Positions 30,881-38,759 of a stretch of DNA of 44,966 nucleotides are shown here, one piece after another. Numbering within the stretch: the first letter of the stretch is position 1; every line of letters begins with the position of its first letter. The DNA comes from SAR116 cluster bacterium AG-335-B03 (lineage in GTDB: Bacteria > Pseudomonadota > Alphaproteobacteria > Puniceispirillales > Marisalimonadaceae), in the NCBI GenBank assembly GCA_003282435.1, contig QBZG01000002.1, positions 1-44,966 of the forward strand, given 5' to 3'. The notes beneath the pieces are model-generated. The model was not told the DNA's origin, did not search any database, and saw nothing but the letters and a program-made list of their open reading frames with translations. Position numbers and translations under genes: made by a program.

Positions 30881-30899
30881 TATTACAATTTTGTTACGC
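30881..30899 (-). promoter_or_regulatory. Possible Pho-box-like direct repeat upstream of ppk
   Basis: On the minus strand the sequence reads GCGTAACAAAATTGTAATA, two copies of (C/T)GTAA(C/T)A with 4 bases between, an 11-base period as in PhoB half sites. The best match to a Pho box is the spacing, and the bases fit loosely. It lies about 76-94 bases before the ppk ATG. Real PhoB binding is inferred and unproven. Confidence 0.35.
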
Positions 30900-30908
30900 T
30901 GTAATTCT

Positions 30909-32456
30909 TTAGATCATTACTTCAATTAATAATGGGCCTTTGTCTTTTAATCCATTCTTAAAATTTTTTACTAAATCTTCTATATTATCTACTCGAACTG
31001 CATCAACTCCCATACCCTTGGACACTGATACCCAGTCTAAAGATGGATCTTTTAAAGATAACATTTCCAAAGCTGATTTGCCTGGATTATCAACACCAAC
31101 GTTCGTTAACTCACCTTGTAGAATTTTATAACTTTGATTCGCGAATATTAATACGACTATGTCTAAATTTTCTCTGGCCATAGTCCACAAAGACTGGACA
31201 GTATACATCGCACTACCATCTCCTTCTAAGGAAATAACTTTTTGGTCAGGACATGCAACTGCCGCACCTATAGCAACCGGCATTCCGAAACCAATTGATC
31301 CCCCACAATTATTAAGCCATGTATGTGGATGAGAACCAGCTGTTTGATAAAAAAATTCTCTTCCAGTAGTTACAGATTCATCTACAACTATTGCATTTTC
31401 TGGAATAAGAGCACCCAAAACCATACCAAGCGAAGTTGGATTGATAGGGCCACTTGGAATATCAGGAATTTTGAGTTCTGAGACTGTGCTTGGTTTATTA
31501 TCATTAATTCCCACTTTATCTGATAATTCATTAATAACACTAGTAATGTCATCTGAAAGTGACGCTAATTCAATAAATTTTGTACTTTCTTGTGTTAGCA
31601 CACCTGGCTTATTTGGATACGCAAAAAAAGCAACAGGTCGCCTTGCTCCTATAATTATAATGCTGTCAAAGTCTTTTAGAACTTCAACAGCTTTATCAAC
31701 CACGTAAGGTATTCTAACTGAGTTTATTCTTCCTGCACCTTTATCTAATCGAGCATTAAACCAATCTGTTTTCATTGGACAACCTATTTTATCAGCTACT
31801 TTTGCTAGCTTTATTAGATTTTTTTCTTCTAACGCTGAACCACCTACAAGTATTAGGGGATTTTTAGCTTCACGAAGAGCTGTTACAGCTTCATCAATTA
31901 AATTTGAGGAAACGGAACTATATTTATTTTTTAACTTAATAGATTTAATTGCTTTTCCTTCATTCCATGCAGTGTCACCAGGTAATATCAAAGTAGCAAT
32001 TTGCCCTGGATTAACATTTGCCATTTCAATAGCCTCAGCTCCATCAACTGCAATATCCTTTGATGATTTACTGGTTTTTACCCAATGAGAAACAGGTCTT
32101 GCTATCCCTTCAATATCTGAAGTCAATGGAGCATTGAGTTTTATATGATCAAGGGCGTGTTCCCCAACAATATTTACTATTCCTGAACTTGCTTTTTTTG
32201 CATTATGAAGATTTGCAAGGCCATTAGCCAAACCAGGGCCCAAATGTAGTAAAGTAGAGGCCGGAATTCTTTTCATCCTGAAGTAGCCGTCAGCTGCTCC
32301 TGTAGCACAACCCTCAAATAGACATAAAATACTTCTCATTTTATCGTATTTATCTAAAGCTGCTACAAAATGCATTTCAGATGTTCCTGGATTAGTAAAA
32401 CAGACGTCTATATTTCCTTCTAATAGAGTGCCAACTAAACTTTCTGCTCCGTTCAT
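30909..32456 (-). CDS. Thiamine diphosphate-dependent enzyme (acetolactate synthase / benzoylformate decarboxylase-like)
   Basis: ThDP enzyme of the POX/AHAS family, 515 residues. The activating glutamate is Glu48 in CLFEGCATGAADGYFR and the Mg/ThDP motif starts at EGDGSAMYTVQSLW and ends in NQSYKIL. These show it is functional rather than decayed. It is often annotated as acetolactate synthase large subunit, but it is shorter (515 versus about 570-590) and has no neighbouring ilvN regulatory subunit, so it more likely decarboxylates or ligates a 2-oxo acid of its own pathway. Its Shine-Dalgarno GGAGG is strong. The gene is divergent from the SCP2-like/hydrolase pair with a 106-base gap. Confidence 0.82.
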   Translation of the reverse strand: MNGAESLVGTLLEGNIDVCFTNPGTSEMHFVAALDKYDKMRSILCLFEGCATGAADGYFRMKRIPASTLLHLGPGLANGLANLHNAKKASSGIVNIVGEHALDHIKLNAPLTSDIEGIARPVSHWVKTSKSSKDIAVDGAEAIEMANVNPGQIATLILPGDTAWNEGKAIKSIKLKNKYSSVSSNLIDEAVTALREAKNPLILVGGSALEEKNLIKLAKVADKIGCPMKTDWFNARLDKGAGRINSVRIPYVVDKAVEVLKDFDSIIIIGARRPVAFFAYPNKPGVLTQESTKFIELASLSDDITSVINELSDKVGINDNKPSTVSELKIPDIPSGPINPTSLGMVLGALIPENAIVVDESVTTGREFFYQTAGSHPHTWLNNCGGSIGFGMPVAIGAAVACPDQKVISLEGDGSAMYTVQSLWTMARENLDIVVLIFANQSYKILQGELTNVGVDNPGKSALEMLSLKDPSLDWVSVSKGMGVDAVRVDNIEDLVKNFKNGLKDKGPLLIEVMI

Positions 32457-32562
32457 CTAAACCTCCAGACTTATAATTATTTATTAACATATCAAATAAA
32501 AAATCTAATTGGTAATAAATTAATAATATGCCAATCTTTACAAAATATGTTTCGAGATTTGT

Positions 32563-32937
32563 ATGTTTAAATCATTAATTGAAAAAAATGAAAGACGAAG
32601 CCAACTTTCAATTATGGGGCAGTACCTTAATACATGTTTTATGATAAGCACTGTTGATGATGAATATTTAATTAGTATTGAAAAAGGCAATGTAACAAAT
32701 GTCGAAGAAGGGCCGTTTGTAATGCCAAGCTATATTTTTAAATTAACGGCTTCAAAGAATGAGTGGTTAAAATTTTTGCAATCAACTCCTCAACCAGGAT
32801 CACATGACATTATCGCAATGCTTAGAAGAAAGGTTTTAAAATTTGAAGGAGATCTCCATCCCTTAATGTCACACCTACTATACTTCAAATTGCTACTTGC
32901 CTCTCTAAGACCAGCGGAGAGTAATAATGAAAATTGA
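32563..32937 (+). CDS. SCP2/sterol-carrier-like small protein of unknown role
   Basis: 124 residues, no recognised catalytic motif. The middle reads as a strand-rich SCP2-like fold (GQYLNTCFMISTVDDEYLISIEKG), then a helix with the segment KVLKFEGDLHPLMSHLLYF, resembling the G-D-x-x-x-L element of SCP2 domains. Such domains bind hydrophobic ligands. I am not certain of the family. The ATG has only a weak Shine-Dalgarno; later in-frame starts (MGQYLN at residue 18) exist. The gene overlaps the downstream alpha/beta hydrolase by 11 bases in another frame, so the two proteins are almost certainly made together and may share a substrate. Divergent from the ThDP enzyme. Confidence 0.6.
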   Translation: MFKSLIEKNERRSQLSIMGQYLNTCFMISTVDDEYLISIEKGNVTNVEEGPFVMPSYIFKLTASKNEWLKFLQSTPQPGSHDIIAMLRRKVLKFEGDLHPLMSHLLYFKLLLASLRPAESNNEN

Positions 32938-33766
32938 AAAAGAACCTATAACTGGTAATTACGGTAAATTTGAAATAGATGGAGTTAAACACAGAATTTA
33001 CTGGGAAGAAGCTGGTGAGGGTATTCCTTTAGTTTGTCTTCATACTGCAGGCTCTGATGGAAGACAATACAGAGCTCTTCTAAACGATAAAAAAATATTA
33101 AAAAAATATCGTGTTATAGTTTTTGATATGCCATGGCATGGTAAATCGTCACCTCCCGAAAATTCACAAGTTGGGCATTATAAACTTTCAACTGAGTCAT
33201 ATATTTCTCAAATAATGAGCTTTATAGACGGTTTAGAATTAGTTAAGCCGGTTGTTATGGGCTGTTCAATAGGCGGTAGAATCATACTACATCTAGCTAT
33301 ACATTTTCCTGAAAAGTTTAAAGCCCTAATAGGACTTCAAAGTGCCGGACATTTAGATCCTTATTACGATATTAGTTGGCTTCATAGGCAAGATGTACAT
33401 GGTGGTGAAGTCTGTGGTGGAATTGCTTATGGTTTAATGGCTCCAACTAGCCCCGAAAATGATAAGTTTGAGACTATGTGGCATTATATGCAAGGTGGAC
33501 CTGGTATTTTTAAAGGGGATTTATTTTTTTATAAATTTGATGGAAATATTGGAACAGAAATTAAAAAAATAGATAATTCAAAATGTCCAATATTTTTACT
33601 TACAGGTGAATATGATTATTCTGCAACTCCAGAAGAAACAAAATCTCTTGCTGACACCATTGGAATCGCAATGATTAAAATGAAGAATGTTGGTCACTTT
33701 CCAATGAGTGAAAACCCAGAAGAGTTTTTAAAATACTTGCATCCAGTTCTAGAAAAAATAAATTAA
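32927..33766 (+). CDS. Alpha/beta hydrolase
   Basis: Alpha/beta-hydrolase fold, 279 residues, esterase-, lactonase- or C-C hydrolase-like. The oxyanion-hole segment is CLHTAGSDGRQYR (residues 37-49), then FDMPWHGKS, nucleophile Ser114 in MGCSIGGRII, Asp230 in LTGEYDYSATPEE and His257 in NVGHFPMSENP, a complete triad. The lid domain is a helical region around residues 140-210. The ATG has GGAGAG about 6 bases upstream and lies in the last codons of the SCP2-like gene. The two may cooperate, with the small protein delivering a hydrophobic ester. It converges on an SDR with zero bases between the stop codons. The substrate is unknown. Confidence 0.87.
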   Translation: MKIEKEPITGNYGKFEIDGVKHRIYWEEAGEGIPLVCLHTAGSDGRQYRALLNDKKILKKYRVIVFDMPWHGKSSPPENSQVGHYKLSTESYISQIMSFIDGLELVKPVVMGCSIGGRIILHLAIHFPEKFKALIGLQSAGHLDPYYDISWLHRQDVHGGEVCGGIAYGLMAPTSPENDKFETMWHYMQGGPGIFKGDLFFYKFDGNIGTEIKKIDNSKCPIFLLTGEYDYSATPEETKSLADTIGIAMIKMKNVGHFPMSENPEEFLKYLHPVLEKIN

Positions 33767-34528
33767 CTACCAATCCTTACCAGCTGTCCAACCACCATCT
33801 ACAATTAAGTTTGTGCCTGTACAGAAGCTTGCTTCTTCACTGGCTAAATACAAAACGGCACTCGAAATCTCATTGGGTTCTCCCCAACGTTTCATAGCGT
33901 GTAAGTTTCTTACTTTTTGAGAAGCTTCTTCATCTTGGAAATATCTTTCTGTTAAAGGTGTCCGAATTACACCTGGCCCCACTGCATTAACCCTAATATC
34001 ATACTTAGCCAAGTCGATCGCTAATTGTTTAGTCATTCCAGCTGTAGCATGTTTAGATGAAGTATAAGCACATCTATTAGGCGCTGCGGTTACACTTAAA
34101 GTTGATGACGTAATAACTATGTTACCTTTTATTTTTTCTTTTATGCAGTGTTTTGCAAATGTTTGAGCAGTGATAAAAACACCGGTAACATTTATATCGA
34201 TAACCTTTCTCCATTCCTCGATAGATAACTCTAAAGGAGAAACAATTTCTCTTATACCAGCATTACAAAATGCTACGTCTAAGCCTCCAAAATGTTTGTA
34301 TGCATTATTCATTGTTTCAATTGTTTCATTCTGATTTGTTACGTCTAATTTGAAAGATTCTGCAATACCACCAGCTGATTTTATTTCATTTGCAACTCTT
34401 TCAGCCATTTCAAAATCTAGATCTGAAACAGCTACATTGGCACCTTCCTTGGCAAAACTTAATCCAGTTTGACGACCTATACCCCCAGCAGCGCCTGTAA
34501 TAAATACAGTTTTATTTGTAAATCTCAT
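33767..34528 (-). CDS. Short-chain dehydrogenase/reductase (SDR)
   Basis: NAD(P)-dependent classical SDR, 253 residues. The coenzyme motif TGxxxGIG is at residues 11-18 (ITGAAGGIGRQ), and Asp37 after the second strand in VSDLDFE suggests a preference for NAD(H). The NNAG motif is altered to CNAG (AFCNAGIRE). The Ser-Tyr-Lys triad is Ser142, Tyr155 and Lys159 (ITSSTLSVTAAPNRCAYTSSKHA, which runs from residue 139). A C-terminal TGTNLIVDGGW closes the fold. The start ATG shares its promoter region with the divergently read RidA-type gene. It ends against the alpha/beta hydrolase with no gap. The substrate alcohol or ketone is unknown. Confidence 0.88.
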   Translation of the reverse strand: MRFTNKTVFITGAAGGIGRQTGLSFAKEGANVAVSDLDFEMAERVANEIKSAGGIAESFKLDVTNQNETIETMNNAYKHFGGLDVAFCNAGIREIVSPLELSIEEWRKVIDINVTGVFITAQTFAKHCIKEKIKGNIVITSSTLSVTAAPNRCAYTSSKHATAGMTKQLAIDLAKYDIRVNAVGPGVIRTPLTERYFQDEEASQKVRNLHAMKRWGEPNEISSAVLYLASEEASFCTGTNLIVDGGWTAGKDW

Positions 34529-34605
34529 TGAAAAGTCCCCCTGTTAATATAAGTTTATTTGAAATAACGCTTTTGACAACAAATAATCTAACTAGGAGCA
34601 GTCGA

Positions 34606-34992
34606 TTGGATATAGAACATTTAGTATTTGAAAATGGTCCTAAAAGAGTAGGGCCGTTTAGCCATGCTGTAAAGGCAGGTGACTTTATTTTTGTTACTGG
34701 ACAGATGCCAACATTACCAAATAACCCAGACGCACTAGTTAGTAATGACGTAGAAGAACAAACTCATCAAGTTATGAAGAACCTTATGGACGTCTTAAAA
34801 CAGTCAGGATCATCTTTGGAAAGGGTAACATTTGTAAGGGTTTATTTAGTAAATTTTCAAGATTTTGATAAAGTAAATAAAATCTATAAATCTTATTTTG
34901 ATAAAAATAAACTTCCTGCAAGAACATGTATTGGTGTGACTGGCCTTGCTGTTGGTGCGTCGGTTGAAATAGATCTAATAGCAAAACAATAA
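34606..34992 (+). CDS. RidA/YjgF/YER057c/UK114 family protein
   Basis: RidA-fold protein that usually hydrolyses reactive enamine/imine intermediates (such as 2-aminoacrylate) or related adducts. The start at TTG 34606 has AGGAG (34594-34598) 7 bases upstream and gives the standard 128-residue length. The longer ORF from 34528 adds 26 residues with no family match and overlaps the SDR start. Conserved parts are VGPFSHAVKAGDFIFVTGQMP and the C-terminal LPARTCIGVTGLAVGASVEIDLIA; the substrate arginine in PARTC is present. It sits in front of azlC/azlD with 19 bases between, consistent with amino-acid or imine chemistry next to an amino-acid exporter. Confidence 0.86.
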   Translation: MDIEHLVFENGPKRVGPFSHAVKAGDFIFVTGQMPTLPNNPDALVSNDVEEQTHQVMKNLMDVLKQSGSSLERVTFVRVYLVNFQDFDKVNKIYKSYFDKNKLPARTCIGVTGLAVGASVEIDLIAKQ

Positions 34993-35011
34993 TTTAGAAA
35001 AAAATAAGTTT

Positions 35012-35731
35012 ATGAAGAAAAATTATAGTCCCTTTAAAAAAGGTATCTTAACCGGTTTTGGTTTTCCTGGAATAGGAATGAGTGCAGCTATGTTTGGCTT
35101 TGGAGTTTTCGCTGGTGAAGCTGGTCTTGATCTTTATCTGACCGTTGGTTCATTGATTGTACTTTGGAGTATGCCAGGAATGGTTATATTTGTATCGTTG
35201 TATACTGTAGGTACTCCAATATTTTTGCTCTTCACAACAGTCTTGCTGGCGAATATGAGACAGTTTTTTTTAGTTTTATCTGGTATGACTTTAATGAATA
35301 TTCATAGTCACAAAATAACATTCATTTCAAAATTATTGTGGGCACACCTCATAAGTCCTACTGGCTGGGCTGAGTTAATAAAAATTAAAAATGAGTTTCA
35401 GGAAAAAGATCTTTTAAGTTTTTTTAGAGGTCTAAGTTTGGCTCTGATAACTATTAATACATTCACAACAATTATTGGTTTTAAATTATACGATATTCTG
35501 CCGACTGACATTGTCTCCATTCCTGTTTTCATAATGCCCTTATATATAACAATTTTAATGTTAAGAGCTGTAGAATTATATTATAGGGTTGCTGTTGTAA
35601 GCGGAGGCATAATAGGACCCATTCTCTATCCGTATATAGGTGATTGGAGTATAATTATTGGCGGTTTGGTTGGCGGAACGTTGGGACTTTTAATTAATTA
35701 TCTTCTAAAAAAAGGTAAATCTAATGCATGA
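35012..35731 (+). CDS. azlC: AzlC-family branched-chain amino acid exporter, large subunit
   Basis: Integral membrane protein of 239 residues with about seven hydrophobic helices. The N-terminal KKGILTGFGFPGIGMSAAMFGFGVFAG and the conserved LLANMRQFFLVLSG segment are characteristic of AzlC. It forms a two-subunit permease with the small AzlD protein to export amino acids such as valine or leucine, or the azaleucine analogue. The small subunit gene overlaps it by 8 bases, so they are translated together. The direction of transport and the real substrate are inferred from the family. RidA immediately upstream is probably in the same transcript. Confidence 0.8.
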   Translation: MKKNYSPFKKGILTGFGFPGIGMSAAMFGFGVFAGEAGLDLYLTVGSLIVLWSMPGMVIFVSLYTVGTPIFLLFTTVLLANMRQFFLVLSGMTLMNIHSHKITFISKLLWAHLISPTGWAELIKIKNEFQEKDLLSFFRGLSLALITINTFTTIIGFKLYDILPTDIVSIPVFIMPLYITILMLRAVELYYRVAVVSGGIIGPILYPYIGDWSIIIGGLVGGTLGLLINYLLKKGKSNA

Positions 35732-36074
35732 TCTTTCATTCATTAGCCCAGAGTTGATGCCTTGGTTTATGTTATTAGTCGCGGGTCTAGGTATTTTTAT
35801 TTGGAGAATTCTTGGTGTTACATTATCTAGCAAAATCGATAAAGATGGCTTTTTTGCAAAATGGATAAATGCTGTTGCCTTTGCGATGACTACAGGATTG
35901 ATGGTTAGAATTATTTTCTTCCCCACTGGCGCCTTAGCTCAAACTAATATGCTTGAAAGATTAATACCATTCGTGATTGGGGTAATCGTATTTTTATGCT
36001 TCCCCAAAAAACCAATTATGGGATTACTAGTTGGAGTAGGCACTTTTAGTACAACAATTTTTTATAATCAGTAA
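35724..36074 (+). CDS. azlD: AzlD-family small subunit of amino acid exporter
   Basis: 116-residue, very hydrophobic protein with three or four transmembrane helices (LMPWFMLLVAGLGIFIWRILGV, ending near residue 33; a second from about 50; two more in the C-terminal half). It matches the size and layout of AzlD partners of AzlC. The ATG overlaps the azlC stop by 8 bases in a different frame. The gene ends 3 bases short of the converging acyl-CoA dehydrogenase stop. The sequence is too short and hydrophobic for firm assignment on its own; the neighbour pair makes it convincing. Confidence 0.78.
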   Translation: MHDLSFISPELMPWFMLLVAGLGIFIWRILGVTLSSKIDKDGFFAKWINAVAFAMTTGLMVRIIFFPTGALAQTNMLERLIPFVIGVIVFLCFPKKPIMGLLVGVGTFSTTIFYNQ

Positions 36075-36076
36075 TT

Positions 36077-37252
36077 TTAATTATCTGAAACTAATTGCTT
36101 GGCAATGATAAGTTTTTGTAATTCGTTAGTACCCTCACCTATTGCTAATAAAGGTGCGTCCCTATAATACCGCTCAATATTATATTCTGGAGAATATCCA
36201 AATCCACCGTGAATTCTCATTGCTTCGGTTGAATTAAACAATGCTGTTTCAGTAGCAAAAAGTTTAGCCATTCCTGCCTGCAAATCAGACCTATTTCCTG
36301 AATCGTAAGCTTTTGCAGCTTGCTCTGTTAGTAACCTCGACGCCTCAAGCTTAGTTGCCATTTCTGCTAATTTAATTTGAATTGATTGATGTTCACTTAT
36401 AGGCTTACCAAAAGTTTTCCTTGTGTTAGCATACTCTATAGAATCGTCTAGAGATGCTCTAGCAACTCCAACACCCCTTGCGGCAACATTTATTCTACCC
36501 AATTCAAGGCCAGCTAGAATTTGCTGTAAACCCTTACCTTCTATTTCACCAATAAGGTTAGACTTAGGCACCTTTACATTTTCAAGTTGCACTTCTCCTG
36601 TATCTATGCCTTTATATCCAAGCTTTTTTAATTTTCTGGCTACAAATCCGTGCTTTTTTTCTACAAGTATTAAACTCATTCCCTTGTGAGCAGGTTTAAT
36701 ATTTGTGTCAGTCTTGATTAAAACTGCTAAAATTGAACCCTGAACTGAATTTGTTATCCAAGTTTTAGTCCCATTTATGATATAGTCATCGCCTACTTTT
36801 TCTGCTTTTGTTTTAATTGATTGGAGGTCAGTTCCACAGTCTGGTTCAGTTAATGCAATACCTCCTCTTATTTCTCCGGATGCAAACTTTGGAAGATAAT
36901 ACTGTTTCATCTCTTCGGAACCAAACCTCTCAACAGCCGCACACATTATTAAATGAGAATTAAAAATACCTGATACAGACATCCACACTGCAGAGACATT
37001 TTCCACAATTTTGGAATAAGTAACTGCCGATAAACCCAAGCCTCCGTATTGTGGGGATATTGTTGCTCCAAAAAGACCTAAATCTGCCATTTTATCAGCA
37101 ATTAATTGGGGGTACTTATCTTCTGATTCAAACTCCTTAACAAATGGCTTTACATCTCTTTCAAGAAACTTATTTACTGTGTCTATAATAAGATTATCTT
37201 CTTCTGAAACAGGACTTTTTTGCTCGACTTCTAGAACTCTTTGATCATTCAT
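36077..37252 (-). CDS. Acyl-CoA dehydrogenase
   Basis: FAD-dependent acyl-CoA dehydrogenase that puts a trans-2 double bond into an acyl-CoA and passes electrons to ETF. The FAD segment LTEPDCGTDLQSIKTKAE is at residues 134-151, WITNS at about 165, and the C-terminal FGYSPEYNIERYYRDA and IGEGTNE carry the catalytic base, Glu373. At 391 residues it is full length. Strong AAGGAGT ribosome-binding site. It lies 20 bases after the MmgE/PrpD gene on the same strand, so they are probably co-transcribed. The substrate chain length or branching is not predictable; it could feed on branched or short acyl-CoAs from the nearby CoA-transferase or racemase routes. Confidence 0.92.
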   Translation of the reverse strand: MNDQRVLEVEQKSPVSEEDNLIIDTVNKFLERDVKPFVKEFESEDKYPQLIADKMADLGLFGATISPQYGGLGLSAVTYSKIVENVSAVWMSVSGIFNSHLIMCAAVERFGSEEMKQYYLPKFASGEIRGGIALTEPDCGTDLQSIKTKAEKVGDDYIINGTKTWITNSVQGSILAVLIKTDTNIKPAHKGMSLILVEKKHGFVARKLKKLGYKGIDTGEVQLENVKVPKSNLIGEIEGKGLQQILAGLELGRINVAARGVGVARASLDDSIEYANTRKTFGKPISEHQSIQIKLAEMATKLEASRLLTEQAAKAYDSGNRSDLQAGMAKLFATETALFNSTEAMRIHGGFGYSPEYNIERYYRDAPLLAIGEGTNELQKLIIAKQLVSDN

Positions 37253-37272
37253 AAACTTACTCCTTAATAAAT

Positions 37273-38655
37273 CTAAATATCAATCTGACTATATTCAAAA
37301 ATTGAATTTACATTGTTAGCTTGATCAATTTTAAGCATTAAATCTGTCAATTGATCAACTCTTTGTTTTGATAGATATGGCTCAGTTAATCCCTTAAATT
37401 TTGATATAAACTCTACATCCTCCATAAAGTTTTCTGGTTCTCCTTTAGGAATTTTCACGAATTTTTCGTATTTTTCTCCTTTTACCACAACTTTTACTTT
37501 GGCACTCATATATTCAGGACAACATTTTTCTGCATCCTCGTCAGGGCTTACCTTTATTTTATTACATAATGAGAGTGTATCTTTATTATTTAAATGATTT
37601 TTATAATCATCCCATTGCAATCCGCCACTTTTAACTGTAACTGCAGCACAAAATGGCATCGAAAACTGACCGTCAACAACACTTTTAGGGTGTTGCTTGT
37701 CAGTTAATGGATAACCAATTATGTTCAAAGCAGTTTCTGACAAGCCGATATCAATATCATCCAAATCATCAGATGAAAATTTTAATTCTTTTTTCAACTC
37801 TATTAATCCATCTATTGCAGCATGACTATATCTACATGACGGATAGGGTTTGACACCAAGATTGAGAGTTTCAAACTCTTCTCCAAGGCCATTTGTTGCT
37901 TTTTTGACATCACCACCTGAAGCATACGAGTGTAAATACCCCCATTGTCCTTCGAAAGCTTGTGAAGGACCTTTGAAACCTTCACCAGCCATAATAGCAC
38001 AACTTAAACCATTTTGAGCAGCCTGCCCAACATGAGATCTTTTAGTCCACGCACCGTCTGTTAAAAATTGCATAGAACCTGCAGATTGACTTAAAGCAAT
38101 ACCAAAGGCAGATATATACTGCTCCTTAGTTAATCCCATCAAGTATCCTGCTGCAGCTGCTGCACCAAAAATACCGCATGTTGCAGAAGGGTGAAATCCT
38201 TTTTTATAATGCGCTGAAGATCCTCCAGCCAAACCTAGTCTAATCTGGACTTCGTAACCAACAACACATGCTGTAATTAATTCTTGGCCAGATGATTTAT
38301 TCATTTGCGCAGCTGCCAGCGCAGCTGATAAAATAGGCGCACTTGAATGAAGAGAAGCTTCAGCATGTGTGTCATCAAAATCAAGAGAATGCGCTAAAGT
38401 TCCATTTAAGAGTGCTGCGGCACTTGGTGAATATGTTTTTTTATCTGAAAAAACCTGGCAACTACCATTATTCATCTCTAATTTATCAATTGCAGAAACC
38501 AAGCTAGATGTTGATTCTGCGTCATGTCTAGCCCTTATGATAATTCCCACAGTATCCAAGATAAGTAATTTTGTTCTTTTAATAACTTCTGGAGAAAGAT
38601 CTTCATATTTCAACTGCTCACAAAATTCAGCAAATTTTTCAGTCATATTATCCAT
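37273..38655 (-). CDS. MmgE/PrpD family protein (2-methylcitrate dehydratase-like)
   Basis: MmgE/PrpD fold protein, 460 residues, related to 2-methylcitrate dehydratase and iminodisuccinate epimerase. Recognisable parts are the early helical ILDTVGIIIRAR, LNGTLAHSLDFDDTHAEASLHSSAPILSAALA (residues about 84-115), the HPSATCGIFGAAAAAGYLMGL segment and VKPYPSCRYSHAAIDGL. The longer ORF starts at 38673, but it would run through the Shine-Dalgarno AAGGAGG (38667-38661); the ATG at 38655 follows that by 5 bases, so I choose it. It precedes the acyl-CoA dehydrogenase on the same strand. No prpB or prpC lie here, so the methylcitrate cycle itself is not indicated; the substrate is unknown. Confidence 0.85.
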   Translation of the reverse strand: MDNMTEKFAEFCEQLKYEDLSPEVIKRTKLLILDTVGIIIRARHDAESTSSLVSAIDKLEMNNGSCQVFSDKKTYSPSAAALLNGTLAHSLDFDDTHAEASLHSSAPILSAALAAAQMNKSSGQELITACVVGYEVQIRLGLAGGSSAHYKKGFHPSATCGIFGAAAAAGYLMGLTKEQYISAFGIALSQSAGSMQFLTDGAWTKRSHVGQAAQNGLSCAIMAGEGFKGPSQAFEGQWGYLHSYASGGDVKKATNGLGEEFETLNLGVKPYPSCRYSHAAIDGLIELKKELKFSSDDLDDIDIGLSETALNIIGYPLTDKQHPKSVVDGQFSMPFCAAVTVKSGGLQWDDYKNHLNNKDTLSLCNKIKVSPDEDAEKCCPEYMSAKVKVVVKGEKYEKFVKIPKGEPENFMEDVEFISKFKGLTEPYLSKQRVDQLTDLMLKIDQANNVNSIFEYSQIDI

Positions 38656-38759
38656 ATATTCCTCCTTATTCATATTAAATATTAAACTATAATTTAATTT
38701 TACAAAACCAAAAAATAATCAGTAGTATATACAATCTTAAAATTATTCAGTGAAAACAA

